NCBI RefSeq assembly: GCF_051659545.1
Contig: NZ_JBOFOR010000312.1
Span: 1-64,000, forward strand
DNA from: JBOFOR01 sp051659545
GTDB lineage: Bacteria; Bacillota; Clostridia; Peptostreptococcales; Peptostreptococcaceae
Length of the DNA stretch: 64,000 nucleotides
Direction of reading: 5' to 3'
Part shown: positions 26,584-34,915 of the stretch, in pieces
How positions within the stretch are numbered: position 1 is the first letter of the stretch
Layout of the letters: every line of letters starts with the position of its first letter
Made by a program: the position numbers and the translations under genes
The notes under the pieces: generated by a model
What the model saw: the letters and a program-made list of their open reading frames with translations, nothing else
What the model was told of the DNA's origin: nothing
Databases searched by the model: none

Positions 26584-27693
26584 ATGACAAATGCACTTAT
26601 TATTATAGGGATGCTTGGATGGGTTTCATTAGCAATATCTCTATATTTATATAAGAAGATGGAAAAAGAAAAAAATCAATCATTACGTGCAAAAAGTAAA
26701 GAGTATTTAGGCCCTAAGGTAGTAGTAATTGGAGGGGGAACTGGTCAATCAGTTTTTCTTAGAGGGCTTAAGCATTTTTCAAGAAATATTACTGCTGTAG
26801 TAACTGTTGCAGATGATGGTGGAGGTTCAGGTATTTTAAGAGAAGATCTAGGAATGTTACCTCCAGGGGATATAAGAAACTGCCTACTAGCTCTTGCTAA
26901 TATAGAACCTACGATGAGTGAAGTTATGCAGTATAGATTTACAGAAGGAGCATTAAAAGGCCAAAGCTTTGGAAATTTATTTTTAGCAGCAATGAATGGT
27001 TTATATGGAAATTTTGAGATTGCCGTATATAAGATGAGTGAAATATTTGCTATAACAGGGAGAGTTTTACCTGTAACATTAGAGGATATTAATTTAACTG
27101 CTCGATTAAATAATGGAAATATTGTAAAAGGTGAATCTAGAATACCAAAAGAAGTAAAAAAACAAAAAAGCCTTATAGATAGAGTATACTTAGACCCGAT
27201 AGATGTAAAACCTTTGGATGAAGTAATAAACTCTATTAATGATGCAGATGTAATTATTATGGGACCAGGGAGTTTATACACTAGCATAATACCTAATTTA
27301 TTGGTAGAAGGTGTAGTAGATGCAATAAAGAGCTCTAATGCTCCTAAAGTATACATAACTAATATAATGACCCAGCCAGGAGAAACAGATAATCACGATG
27401 TATTAGAACATGTTAATGCTATAGTTAAACATACTAATGAGAATTTAATAGACTATGTAATAGTTAACAATGAAGTTTTACCAGCAGAAATGCTTTCTAG
27501 ATATGAAAAAGATGGTGCTAAGCAAGTCTTAATAGATAAGTATCAGAGAGAACAACTAAAAGAAATGGGGGCAAAAACTATAGAGCACAATTTAATTGAG
27601 GTAAAAAACAATTATATTAGACATGATGCAAAATGTATTTCTGATATAGTAGTTAATTTGGCACTAAGTCATAAAAATGACAAAAGTAAGTAA
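26584..27693 (+). CDS. yvcK: gluconeogenesis factor YvcK/MgfK family
   Basis: This CofD-like protein binds UDP-sugars and influences morphology and growth on gluconeogenic carbon in Bacillus. The 369-aa product has an N-terminal membrane helix (about residues 3-22), followed by IGGGTGQSVFLRGL, VADDGGGSGILR and PPGDIRNCLLAL. The ATG at 26584 is preferred because ATGGAGG lies just upstream; an in-frame TTG at 26563 lacks a site. The start lies 29 nt after rapZ. Confidence 0.93.
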   Translation: MTNALIIIGMLGWVSLAISLYLYKKMEKEKNQSLRAKSKEYLGPKVVVIGGGTGQSVFLRGLKHFSRNITAVVTVADDGGGSGILREDLGMLPPGDIRNCLLALANIEPTMSEVMQYRFTEGALKGQSFGNLFLAAMNGLYGNFEIAVYKMSEIFAITGRVLPVTLEDINLTARLNNGNIVKGESRIPKEVKKQKSLIDRVYLDPIDVKPLDEVINSINDADVIIMGPGSLYTSIIPNLLVEGVVDAIKSSNAPKVYITNIMTQPGETDNHDVLEHVNAIVKHTNENLIDYVIVNNEVLPAEMLSRYEKDGAKQVLIDKYQREQLKEMGAKTIEHNLIEVKNNYIRHDAKCISDIVVNLALSHKNDKSK

Positions 27694-27697
27694 AAAA

Positions 27698-27735
27698 GGA
27701 TTTTAAATATTTATGTAGAAATCCTTATTATTATG
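27698..27735 (+). terminator. weak terminator-like hairpin after yvcK
   Basis: AAGGATTT pairs with AAATCCTT and is followed by ATTATTATG. The T-tract is poor, so partial readthrough into the Nudix gene is likely. Confidence 0.45.
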
Positions 27736-27758
27736 TTAGTTTTAAGGAGTGAACATCT

Positions 27759-28184
27759 ATGAGAGAAGAGGTTAGTGCCGGTGGTGTAGTACTGTTTGGC
27801 AATGCTATACTTTTGCTAAGAAAATTCAATGGAGATTGGGTTTTACCAAAGGGAAAAGTAGAAGAAGGAGAGAATAGGCAAGAAGCTGCACTTAGAGAAG
27901 TGTTAGAGGAAACAGGAGTAAAGGCTGATATATTAAAATATTTGGGAGAAATACATTATACTTTTAAAGAGAACTGGGATGAAAACAGAGCAGTTCATAA
28001 AACTGTTTTTTGGTATTTAATGCAAGCGAGAAGCATGGATACTGTACCACAAAAAGAAGAAGGATTTATTGATGCTAAGTTTATACACTTAGATAGAGTT
28101 GTAGATTTAGCAAAGTATGATGACGAAAAAGAAATAATAAAAGTAGCTTTGCAAGAGATAAAAAAAAGGTTAAAAAAGAACTAG
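27759..28184 (+). CDS. Nudix hydrolase
   Basis: The 141-aa protein carries a complete Nudix box (GKVEEGENRQEAALREVLEETG), which hydrolyses nucleoside diphosphate-linked compounds with Mg2+. The segment DWVLPKGKVEEGE resembles diadenosine polyphosphate or related hydrolases, but the substrate is not predictable. A Nudix gene (yvcI) also sits with rapZ-yvcK-whiA in Bacillus, so the association is conserved. Confidence 0.9.
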   Translation: MREEVSAGGVVLFGNAILLLRKFNGDWVLPKGKVEEGENRQEAALREVLEETGVKADILKYLGEIHYTFKENWDENRAVHKTVFWYLMQARSMDTVPQKEEGFIDAKFIHLDRVVDLAKYDDEKEIIKVALQEIKKRLKKN

Positions 28185-28200
28185 TTAATAGGTGATGAAT

Positions 28201-29151
28201 ATGTCTTTTTCAGCTGAAACAAAAAATGAAATGTCTAGAATAATGTCAGATAATCATTGTTGTAATGTAACTGAATTAGCAGCTTTAGTTAGATTAGCAG
28301 GAAGTATACAAATTGTAGGTTATAGGAAGCTAAACCTTAAGATAATAACAGAATTAAATTCTACTGCTCGTAAGATATTCAAGTTACTAAAACAAAATTT
28401 TGGAATTAATACAACTATTTCAGTAAACAAGAATCAAATGCTTAAAAGAAATAATAGCTATGTTCTTATGGTTACAAGTGAAATGGGCGCTGAAAAACTA
28501 TTAAAGGATTTAGGCATATTAGCTCCAGGAGATGGATTTTACACTTTAAATAAAGTTCCAACTGAGCTTATACAACACGATGAATGTGTTAGAGCATTTA
28601 TAAGAGGAGCATTTCTTGGAGGAGGGTCAATAAGTGATCCAGGCAAGAATTATCATTTAGAGTTTGTAACAAATAACGAAGATTTTGCAGAGTCTTTAAA
28701 AGATCTTATAAATTCGTTAGGTTTTAATTGTAAGATAGTAGCTAGAAAAAATAATTATGTGGTATATCTAAAGGAAAGTGAGCAAATATCAGACTTACTG
28801 AGTATAATAGGAGCTCATCAGGCTCTTCTAAGCTTACAAAATACTAAGATTGTAAAAGCAGTAAGAAATAATGTTAATCGTATAGTTAACTGTGAAACTG
28901 CCAATCTATCTAAAACTGTTAACGCTTCTGTCAGACAAGTTGAGAATATCAATTTTATACAAAGGACAGCAGGTATAAGTAGTTTACCGGAAAATTTACA
29001 AGAGATAGCAACCCTTAGGGTAGAGTATGAAGATTTAACATTAAAGGAACTTGGAGAAATGTTAAATCCACCTATAGGAAAATCAGGCGTAAATCACAGA
29101 CTACGAAAAATAGAAGAAATAGCTAATAAATTAAAAGGAAATCAAACATAA
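28201..29151 (+). CDS. whiA: DNA-binding protein WhiA
   Basis: WhiA couples a degenerate LAGLIDADG homing-endonuclease fold to a C-terminal helix-turn-helix. It affects division and chromosome segregation in Bacillus and sporulation in Streptomyces. In the 316-aa product the LAGLIDADG-like helix is FIRGAFLGGGSISDPG, and the HTH lies around LKELGEMLNPPIGKSGVNHR. ATG 28201 is chosen over the GTG/ATG at 28192-28195 because AGGTGAT at 28191 serves as its ribosome site. Confidence 0.94.
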   Translation: MSFSAETKNEMSRIMSDNHCCNVTELAALVRLAGSIQIVGYRKLNLKIITELNSTARKIFKLLKQNFGINTTISVNKNQMLKRNNSYVLMVTSEMGAEKLLKDLGILAPGDGFYTLNKVPTELIQHDECVRAFIRGAFLGGGSISDPGKNYHLEFVTNNEDFAESLKDLINSLGFNCKIVARKNNYVVYLKESEQISDLLSIIGAHQALLSLQNTKIVKAVRNNVNRIVNCETANLSKTVNASVRQVENINFIQRTAGISSLPENLQEIATLRVEYEDLTLKELGEMLNPPIGKSGVNHRLRKIEEIANKLKGNQT

Positions 29152-29153
29152 AT

Positions 29154-29219
29154 GGAGGGTATATTTTATATAGCCTCCTATTTATATACCCCGCGAGGGG
29201 AAAAGGATATATAAATAGG
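29154..29219 (+). other. two overlapping hairpins between whiA and the HTH gene
   Basis: GGAGG...CCTCC closes a first hairpin (29154-29178). CCTATTTATAT (29177-29187) and ATATAAATAGG (29209-29219) form an 11-bp stem enclosing a CCCC-GCGA-GGGG hairpin. The two share CC, so they compete slightly. No T-tract follows, so this is not a standard terminator. The rest of the gap to 29330 includes TTGACA (29243-29248) with a weak TATCAA 16 bp later. Confidence 0.5.
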
Positions 29220-29330
29220 GAATTGTAGGATGTAAAATACTTTTGACATGTTGAAAATAGGCAATATCAAAGGCTTTTGATGGTGAGAATTGATTTGAGG
29301 TTATAGACTAATAGTGCAGGAGGTCGTTGT

Positions 29331-29906
29331 ATGGAGATTGGAAAACAAATAAAAAAATATAGAAATGAAATGGAGCTTTCACAGGATGAGTTGGCTGGGA
29401 AGATATTTGTTTCTCGTCAAACTATTTCAAATTGGGAAAATAATAAAAACTACCCTGATGTGAAAAGCTTATTATTGTTAAGCTCTCTTTTTAATGTATC
29501 TCTTGACATATTAATTAAAGGAGACCTTGAAGAAATGAAAGAAAAAATCAAAATAGAAGATATTGATATGTTTAAATATGATAGCAATATCTTTAGTACG
29601 CTATTAATATGTACTATGGTACTACCTATTCCACTTAAACGATTTATGGGGGATATTGGGTTTGTAATTTGGGCTTTAATTTTTATAGCATCGGCATATT
29701 ATGCCATTAGAGTTGAAAAACATAAAAAGAATTTTAATATTCAAACCTATCGAGAAATTATTGCATTTTTAGATGGTAAAAATATGGATGAAGTTGAAAA
29801 GAATCAGGAGTATGGGAAACGACCATATCAGAAGTTTTTGCTAGCAGTAGGTGCGGGTTTATTGACGATAGTAGTAACAGTAATTATGGGATGTATATTA
29901 TTATAA
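29331..29906 (+). CDS. XRE-family HTH regulator with C-terminal membrane helices
   Basis: The 191-aa protein has an N-terminal Cro/C1-type HTH (LSQDELAGKIFVSRQTISNW, about residues 16-36). A linker and three predicted membrane helices follow: FSTLLICTMVLPIP, FVIWALIFIASAYYA and a C-terminal LLTIVVTVIMGCILL. Membrane-anchored XRE regulators are common in Firmicutes, often on mobile or variable loci. AGGAGG precedes the ATG. It sits alone between whiA and dnaE with its own terminator, consistent with an insertion. Target unknown. Confidence 0.8.
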   Translation: MEIGKQIKKYRNEMELSQDELAGKIFVSRQTISNWENNKNYPDVKSLLLLSSLFNVSLDILIKGDLEEMKEKIKIEDIDMFKYDSNIFSTLLICTMVLPIPLKRFMGDIGFVIWALIFIASAYYAIRVEKHKKNFNIQTYREIIAFLDGKNMDEVEKNQEYGKRPYQKFLLAVGAGLLTIVVTVIMGCILL

Positions 29907-29919
29907 AATCTTAGAATTG

Positions 29920-29963
29920 AAACTGTACATGAAATAGAGGTAATCTTTTCGTGTACAGTTTTT
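29920..29963 (+). terminator. terminator of the HTH gene
   Basis: AAACTGTACA pairs with TGTACAGTTT across a 22-nt loop and runs into TTTTT. Confidence 0.7.
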
Positions 29964-30086
29964 ACTTTTATTAGTGATTTTTGTAAATAAGTTAAGTATT
30001 TTATAGTTAGAAATCTTATAAAAGTGAATTTTTGTTTATTATATATAATATGTGGTAAAATTAAAGATAAGATTGGAGGTGGAATG

Positions 30087-31247
30087 ATGAGCAAAGATTT
30101 TGCACATCTACATGTTCATACAGAGTATAGTTTACTAGACGGTTTTTCAAGAGTAAAAAAACTAGTAGGACGAGCTAAAGAACTTAATATGAGTTCAATT
30201 GCTATAACAGACCATGGTTGTATGTTTGGTGTTATAGATTTTTATAAGACGGCTAAAAAAGAAGGTATAAAACCCATAATAGGATGTGAGGTTTATACTG
30301 CACCTAGAAGCTTAAGAGATAAAGACCCAAACTATGATAAAAATCAAGGTCACTTAGTATTGTTAGCTAAAAACATGGATGGATATAAAAATTTAATTAA
30401 AATAGTATCAACTTCATATGTAGAAGGGTTTTATTATAAACCTAGAGTAGATATGGAGGAGTTAAAAAAGTACAGTGAAGGTATAGTAGCTTTATCAGCT
30501 TGTTTAGCAGGTGATGTATCACGAGCTATAATGGATAGAAACTATGAAAAAGCTAAGAAAATTGCATTACAGTATAGAGAAATTTATGGAGAAGAAAACT
30601 TCTATTTAGAAATACAAGATCACAATTTACCAGAGCAAAGAGAAGTAAATGCAGGACTTGTAAAGTTGTCAAAAGAAACAGGTATTCCTTTAGTAGCAAC
30701 TAATGATGTTCATTATGTAAATAAAGATGATTCCAAGATACACGATGTTTTAATGTGTATACAAATGGGAAAAACAGTAGACGATCCAAATAGAATGAGG
30801 TTTGGAAGTGATGAGTTTTATTTAAAATCTAGAGAAGAAATGGAAGAATTATTTCCATTTGCAGAGGAAGCAATTGATAACACAGTAAAGATTGCAGAAA
30901 TGTGTAATGTTGAATTTGATTTTAATACAATTCACTTACCACAATATGATGTACCAGAAGGATATACTCCAGATACTTATCTTAGAGAACTGTGTTTTAA
31001 AGGTTTAAGTGAAAGATATGAGAATCCCAGTCAGGAAATTGTAGACAGACTTAATTACGAGCTGGATGTAATTGAAAGAATGGGATATGTGGAATATTTC
31101 TTGATAACCTGGGATTTTATAAATTTCTCAAAAGAAAATAATATTATGGTTGGTCCAGGAAGGGGTAGTGCGGCAGGTTCAATAGTTGCATATACACTAA
31201 AAATAACTGATATAGACCCTATAAAGTACTCATTGTTATTTGAGCGT
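30087..31247 (+). CDS. dnaE: DNA polymerase III alpha subunit DnaE, exon 1
   Basis: This is the first 387 codons of the DnaE replicative polymerase: the PHP domain (HLHVHTEYSLLDG, TDHG) and the start of the palm domain up to DPIKYSLLFER. The ATG at 30087 (MSKDF) follows GGAGGT by 6 nt; a tandem ATG at 30084 is too close. The last exon base is T at 31247. Exon 1 plus exon 2 make one frame of 1170 aa, the normal length. Without splicing, translation continues into the intron and stops at 31266-31268 after six extra residues, giving a truncated protein without the active site. Confidence 0.93.
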
Positions 31248-32331
31248 GAACTAAAATGCGCTCATTAAACTGGGTGAATTGCTGGAAGGCTAAGGTGAAA
31301 ACTATGCTAATCAGCAGCCAAGCTTGCGAATGGTATAAAAGTAGCAAGAAGGTTCAGAGACTAGGAAAATGAATAACCAAGTAATAATTTTTCCCAAGAG
31401 TGCCCAGATTAATAAATTTATCAGATGTAGGATACTATAATAAATAGATACCAGAGAAAGAGGTTTATATATTATGTATCCACATATATGCGAAAAATGT
31501 AATAAAAATTTTGAGTCAAGAAAAAAACAACAAAAATATTGTTCTAAAAGTTGTGCTAATAGTGTTAATACAAGTAAAAGAAAGATAGAAGATGAAAGTA
31601 TTTATGTAAATGGATTGAATAGAGTTAACAGTTATATTTTAGGGTTGATATATTCTGATGGATGTGTAAGTTTTGATGAACATACTAAAAAGTATAGAAT
31701 TACAATAGCTATGAATGATTTTGATATAATGGATAATATTCATACTATCATGACCCCTAATAAAAAGCTATACTCGTATACGCATCCGAATGGAAGATGT
31801 GAAACATATTCAGTAATAAGCACTAATAAAAATGATATTGATTTTTTATTTAATATAGGTATTAAGCCTAGAAAGAGTCTAGACATAACTTATCCCAAAA
31901 TAGATAAAAAATTTGATTCAGATTTTATAAGAGGCTACTTTGATGGAGATGGAAGTGTTTATGAAAGTAGAACATACACATATTACAAAGGAATAAAAAA
32001 AGAGTATAAATACAAATACTTTAAAATTACTACTGGAAGTAAGGAATTTGCATATCAACTTTCGCAAAAACTTTTAGAATACAATATATGTAGTAATATA
32101 ACACAAGATTCAAGAAGCAGTAACTCATCTTACTATGTATCTATATATAAAAAGGATTCAGTAATAAATTTTTTTAACCTTATATATGATGAAGCAGAGT
32201 TATTTATGAGTCGCAAATATGATAAATTTATTAATATGATATAGTCCAAACTGAACCAGAATTAACTGGTTGATGAAAATGAGGGAAACCTCCAGAGCGT
32301 AAGATAAAAAGCTTACGGTTAATAACTATTG
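31248..32331 (+). mobile_element. group I intron (IA-like) in dnaE
   Basis: The boundaries come from protein continuity and P1. GAGCGU at the exon end pairs with GCGCUC (31258-31263), leaving the U-G pair at the 5' splice site. Element P is at about 31276-31288, Q (AATCAGCAGCCAAGC) at 31309-31323, R (GTTCAGAGACTA) at 31352-31363 and S (GATATAGTCC) at 32238-32247. P7 is GACUA/UAGUC. P3 is CUGGG (31270-31274) with CCCAG (31403-31407). An extra helix between R and P3' (GGAAAA / TTTTCC) suggests subgroup IA. P8 is a 14-bp stem (31409-31422 with 32221-32234) holding the endonuclease gene. P9-type hairpins include AACCAG/CTGGTT, GAGG-GAAA-CCTC and CGTAAG/CTTACG. The final G is at 32331. UAAAA at 31252-31256 can pair with UUUUA of exon 2 as P10. 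Confidence 0.93.
31474..32244 (+). CDS. LAGLIDADG homing endonuclease inside the dnaE intron
   Basis: The 256-aa protein has an N-terminal Cys4 zinc-finger-like segment (CEKCNKNF...CSKSC, residues 6-26) and two LAGLIDADG helices, YILGLIYSDGCV (about 54) and FIRGYFDGDGSV (about 150). Each carries the catalytic acidic residue, so it should act as a monomer that cuts intronless dnaE and spreads the intron by repair. The gene lies in the P8 loop. Its 3' end forms the P8 3' strand, and its TAG stop lies in the S element (P7 3' strand). AAAGAGG precedes the ATG by 10 nt. The reading frame is intact, suggesting recent activity. A maturase role is also possible. Confidence 0.92.
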   Translation: MYPHICEKCNKNFESRKKQQKYCSKSCANSVNTSKRKIEDESIYVNGLNRVNSYILGLIYSDGCVSFDEHTKKYRITIAMNDFDIMDNIHTIMTPNKKLYSYTHPNGRCETYSVISTNKNDIDFLFNIGIKPRKSLDITYPKIDKKFDSDFIRGYFDGDGSVYESRTYTYYKGIKKEYKYKYFKITTGSKEFAYQLSQKLLEYNICSNITQDSRSSNSSYYVSIYKKDSVINFFNLIYDEAELFMSRKYDKFINMI

Positions 32332-34683
32332 TTTTTAAATCCAGAGCGTGTGTCGATGCCCGATATAGATATAGACTTCTGCTATGAAAGAAGAGAAGAA
32401 GTTATAGATTATGTAAAAAGAAAATACGGTGAAGACCATGTTGCACAGATAATTACCTTTGGAACAATGGGTGCCAAGGCAGCAATAAGAGACGTTGGAA
32501 GAGTATTAGATACACCTTATAATAAAGTAGATAAAATAGCCAAAGAAATACCTTTTGCACTTGGTATGACTATAGATAAAGCTTTAGAAACTAATCCAAA
32601 CTTAAGAGAATTATATCAACAAGATAAAGAAACAAAAGAAATATTAGATATTTCAAAGCAAATTGAAGGAATGCTAAGACATGCATCTACCCATGCGGCA
32701 GGAGTTGTTATTTCTAAAAAATCAGTAGATGAGTATGTACCATTGTATAAACATCAAGAATCAATAACTACTCAGTTTACAATGACTACTTTGGAAGAAC
32801 TTGGATTATTAAAGATGGATTTTTTAGGCCTAAGAACGTTAACGGTTATAAGAGATGCATTAGATTTAATAGAAAGAAATCACAATAGAAAAATAGATTT
32901 TTCAAAAATGGATTATGATGATTCGAAGGTATATGAGTTACTATCCTCAGGAAACACTGCTGGAGTATTCCAGTTAGAAAGTGCTGGAATGAAGTCTTTC
33001 ATGAAACAACTAAGGCCAGATAATTTTGAAGACATAGTAGCAGGAATATCCTTATATAGACCAGGACCTATGGATTCTATACCTACGTATATAGCAAACA
33101 AAAATAATCCTCAAAATGTAAAGTATATGCATGAAAAACTAAAACCAATAATGGAAGTAACTTATGGATGTTTAGTTTATCAAGAACAAGTAATGCAGGT
33201 AGTTAGAGATTTAGGTGGATATAGCTATGGGCGTAGTGACTTAGTAAGAAGAGCCATGGGTAAAAAGAAAATGGACGTCATGGAAGAAGAAAGAAGATAC
33301 TTTATACATGGTAAAGAAGATGAAAATGGAAATATAGAAATAACAGGATGTGTAAGAAATGGAGTGCCAGAAGATATAGCTGATAAAATATTTGATGATA
33401 TGATAGACTTTGCAAAGTATGCGTTTAACAAAAGTCATGCGGCAGCGTATGGAGTGTTATCGTATCAAACAGCATATTTAAAGGCATATTATCCAGTAGA
33501 ATTTATGGCTGCACTAATAACTAGTGTAATGGGTAATACAGATAAAGTAGTTGAATATATAAGAGAATGTAGTTCTCTAAAAATAGATGTATTAAAACCA
33601 GATATAAACAAAAGTTTTGCCAAATTCTCAGTGGAAGGAACCAATATAAGATTTGGATTAGCTGCTGTCAAAAATGTTGGAGTAAATATAATAAACAACA
33701 TAATAAACGAAAGAGAAACTAACGGGAAGTTCTTGGACTTTAATGATTTAGCAAAAAGGTTAGATACCAAAGATACAAACAAAAGAGTTATAGAGAGTTT
33801 AATAAAATGTGGTGCATTTGATGAACTAAGTGAAAATAGAGCTAGTTTAATGGCTGGATACGAAGGTATAGTAGAAAGTATATCAACAGACCGAAAGAAA
33901 AATATTCAAGGACAAATATCATTGTTTGATGCATTTGGAAGCGATGATAGTAATACACAATTAAATGAAGTTAGCTCTATACTTAAAATTAAAGAATTCG
34001 AAGAAAGAGAAAAATTAAGTCTAGAAAAAGAAGTTTTAGGAATGTATGTAAGTGGACACCCACTATCACAATTTGAAGAACAGTTACAAAAAAGTACATC
34101 CATAGATATAGGGAAGATAAATGCTTTAAAAGAGGATGAAGAAGCATATTTAAGATTAGATGGAAAAGATGTAATAATGGGTGGAATGATAGTATCTAAA
34201 AATATAAAAACAACAAAAAGAAATGAAATAATGGCCTTTTTAGAATTAGAAGACTTGTATGGAAACATGGAAGTTATAGTATTTCCACAAATTCTAAAAA
34301 AGTATAATGATATTTTAAATGAAGATAATATTATATATATAAAAGGAGTATTAAACATAAAAGAAGATGAAAATGCAAAAATTATAGCTAGAGATATAGC
34401 AGATATTAATCATAAAAATAATTTTGTAGAAAATAAATTAAATAGTAGAAATAACTCGAAAAATGGGTTATATTTAAAGATAGATACGTTTAACAATAAA
34501 AAAACAATAGACAAACTAATGGATATTATAAAATTATATCCAGGAGACGAGAATATATTTTTATATGCACATGAAACTAAACAGCTATGTAAATGGAATG
34601 GATTAAGTGTAAAAATATCTGATGACTTAATTAAAAATATAGAAAAAATACTTACAAAAGAAAGTGTTAAGATTAAAAACTAA
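32332..34683 (+). CDS. dnaE: DNA polymerase III alpha subunit DnaE, exon 2
   Basis: This exon encodes residues 388-1170, starting FLNPERVSMPDIDIDF. The catalytic aspartates D398 and D400 come 10-12 codons after the splice junction. The fingers, the tandem helix-hairpin-helix region and the C-terminal OB-fold (NIIYIKGVLNIKED) follow. In Firmicutes DnaE works beside PolC, extending primers on the lagging strand, and is essential in Bacillus. The frame joins exon 1 exactly when 31248-32331 is removed. A TTG at 32329 could open this frame artificially, but no ribosome site supports a separate start. Confidence 0.93.
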   Translation, partial: FLNPERVSMPDIDIDFCYERREEVIDYVKRKYGEDHVAQIITFGTMGAKAAIRDVGRVLDTPYNKVDKIAKEIPFALGMTIDKALETNPNLRELYQQDKETKEILDISKQIEGMLRHASTHAAGVVISKKSVDEYVPLYKHQESITTQFTMTTLEELGLLKMDFLGLRTLTVIRDALDLIERNHNRKIDFSKMDYDDSKVYELLSSGNTAGVFQLESAGMKSFMKQLRPDNFEDIVAGISLYRPGPMDSIPTYIANKNNPQNVKYMHEKLKPIMEVTYGCLVYQEQVMQVVRDLGGYSYGRSDLVRRAMGKKKMDVMEEERRYFIHGKEDENGNIEITGCVRNGVPEDIADKIFDDMIDFAKYAFNKSHAAAYGVLSYQTAYLKAYYPVEFMAALITSVMGNTDKVVEYIRECSSLKIDVLKPDINKSFAKFSVEGTNIRFGLAAVKNVGVNIINNIINERETNGKFLDFNDLAKRLDTKDTNKRVIESLIKCGAFDELSENRASLMAGYEGIVESISTDRKKNIQGQISLFDAFGSDDSNTQLNEVSSILKIKEFEEREKLSLEKEVLGMYVSGHPLSQFEEQLQKSTSIDIGKINALKEDEEAYLRLDGKDVIMGGMIVSKNIKTTKRNEIMAFLELEDLYGNMEVIVFPQILKKYNDILNEDNIIYIKGVLNIKEDENAKIIARDIADINHKNNFVENKLNSRNNSKNGLYLKIDTFNNKKTIDKLMDIIKLYPGDENIFLYAHETKQLCKWNGLSVKISDDLIKNIEKILTKESVKIKN

Positions 34684-34787
34684 ATTAAACAAAATAAAAA
34701 AACTAAATTAGATAAAATAAAAACAAATAGAATATTAAAATAAAAATTATATTATATAATAATATAATGAAAAATTGTTTCAAATTA

Positions 34788-34796
34788 TGATATAAT
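34788..34796 (+). promoter_or_regulatory. extended -10 promoter of pfkA-pyk
   Basis: TGATATAAT fits the extended -10 consensus, 120 nt before pfkA, so the mRNA carries the hairpin at 34853 in its leader. Confidence 0.55.
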
Positions 34797-34852
34797 ATCA
34801 TAAAATGAATATTTAGCAAGAGATAATTTTTTTAACTAACATGGGATGAAAA

Positions 34853-34887
34853 AACACTATAGGGACTTGAAATGTCCCTATAGTGTT
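34853..34887 (+). promoter_or_regulatory. 14-bp perfect hairpin in the pfkA leader
   Basis: AACACTATAGGGAC pairs perfectly with GTCCCTATAGTGTT around a 7-nt loop. No T-tract follows on the plus strand; instead the pfkA ribosome site (AGGAGG, 34901-34906) comes 13 nt later. It may stabilise the mRNA, bind a regulator as DNA, or act on translation. On the minus strand it is followed by T6. Confidence 0.6.
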
Positions 34888-34915
34888 GAAATATATATTT
34901 AGGAGGTAAAGAGCC

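Noticed and set aside
26745..27356. 203-aa open frame on the minus strand
   Set aside because: It is antisense to yvcK, which has strong family motifs; the antisense product resembles no domain.
31248..32331. IStron or insertion sequence
   Set aside because: The only protein is a LAGLIDADG endonuclease; there is no transposase, terminal inverted repeat or target duplication.
32329..34683. separate dnaE-like gene starting at TTG 32329
   Set aside because: The TTG is the last three intron bases, there is no ribosome site, and the protein continues exon 1 exactly.
30087..34683. intein in dnaE
   Set aside because: The insert has in-frame stops and no Cys/Ser start or His-Asn end; RNA elements fit a group I intron.
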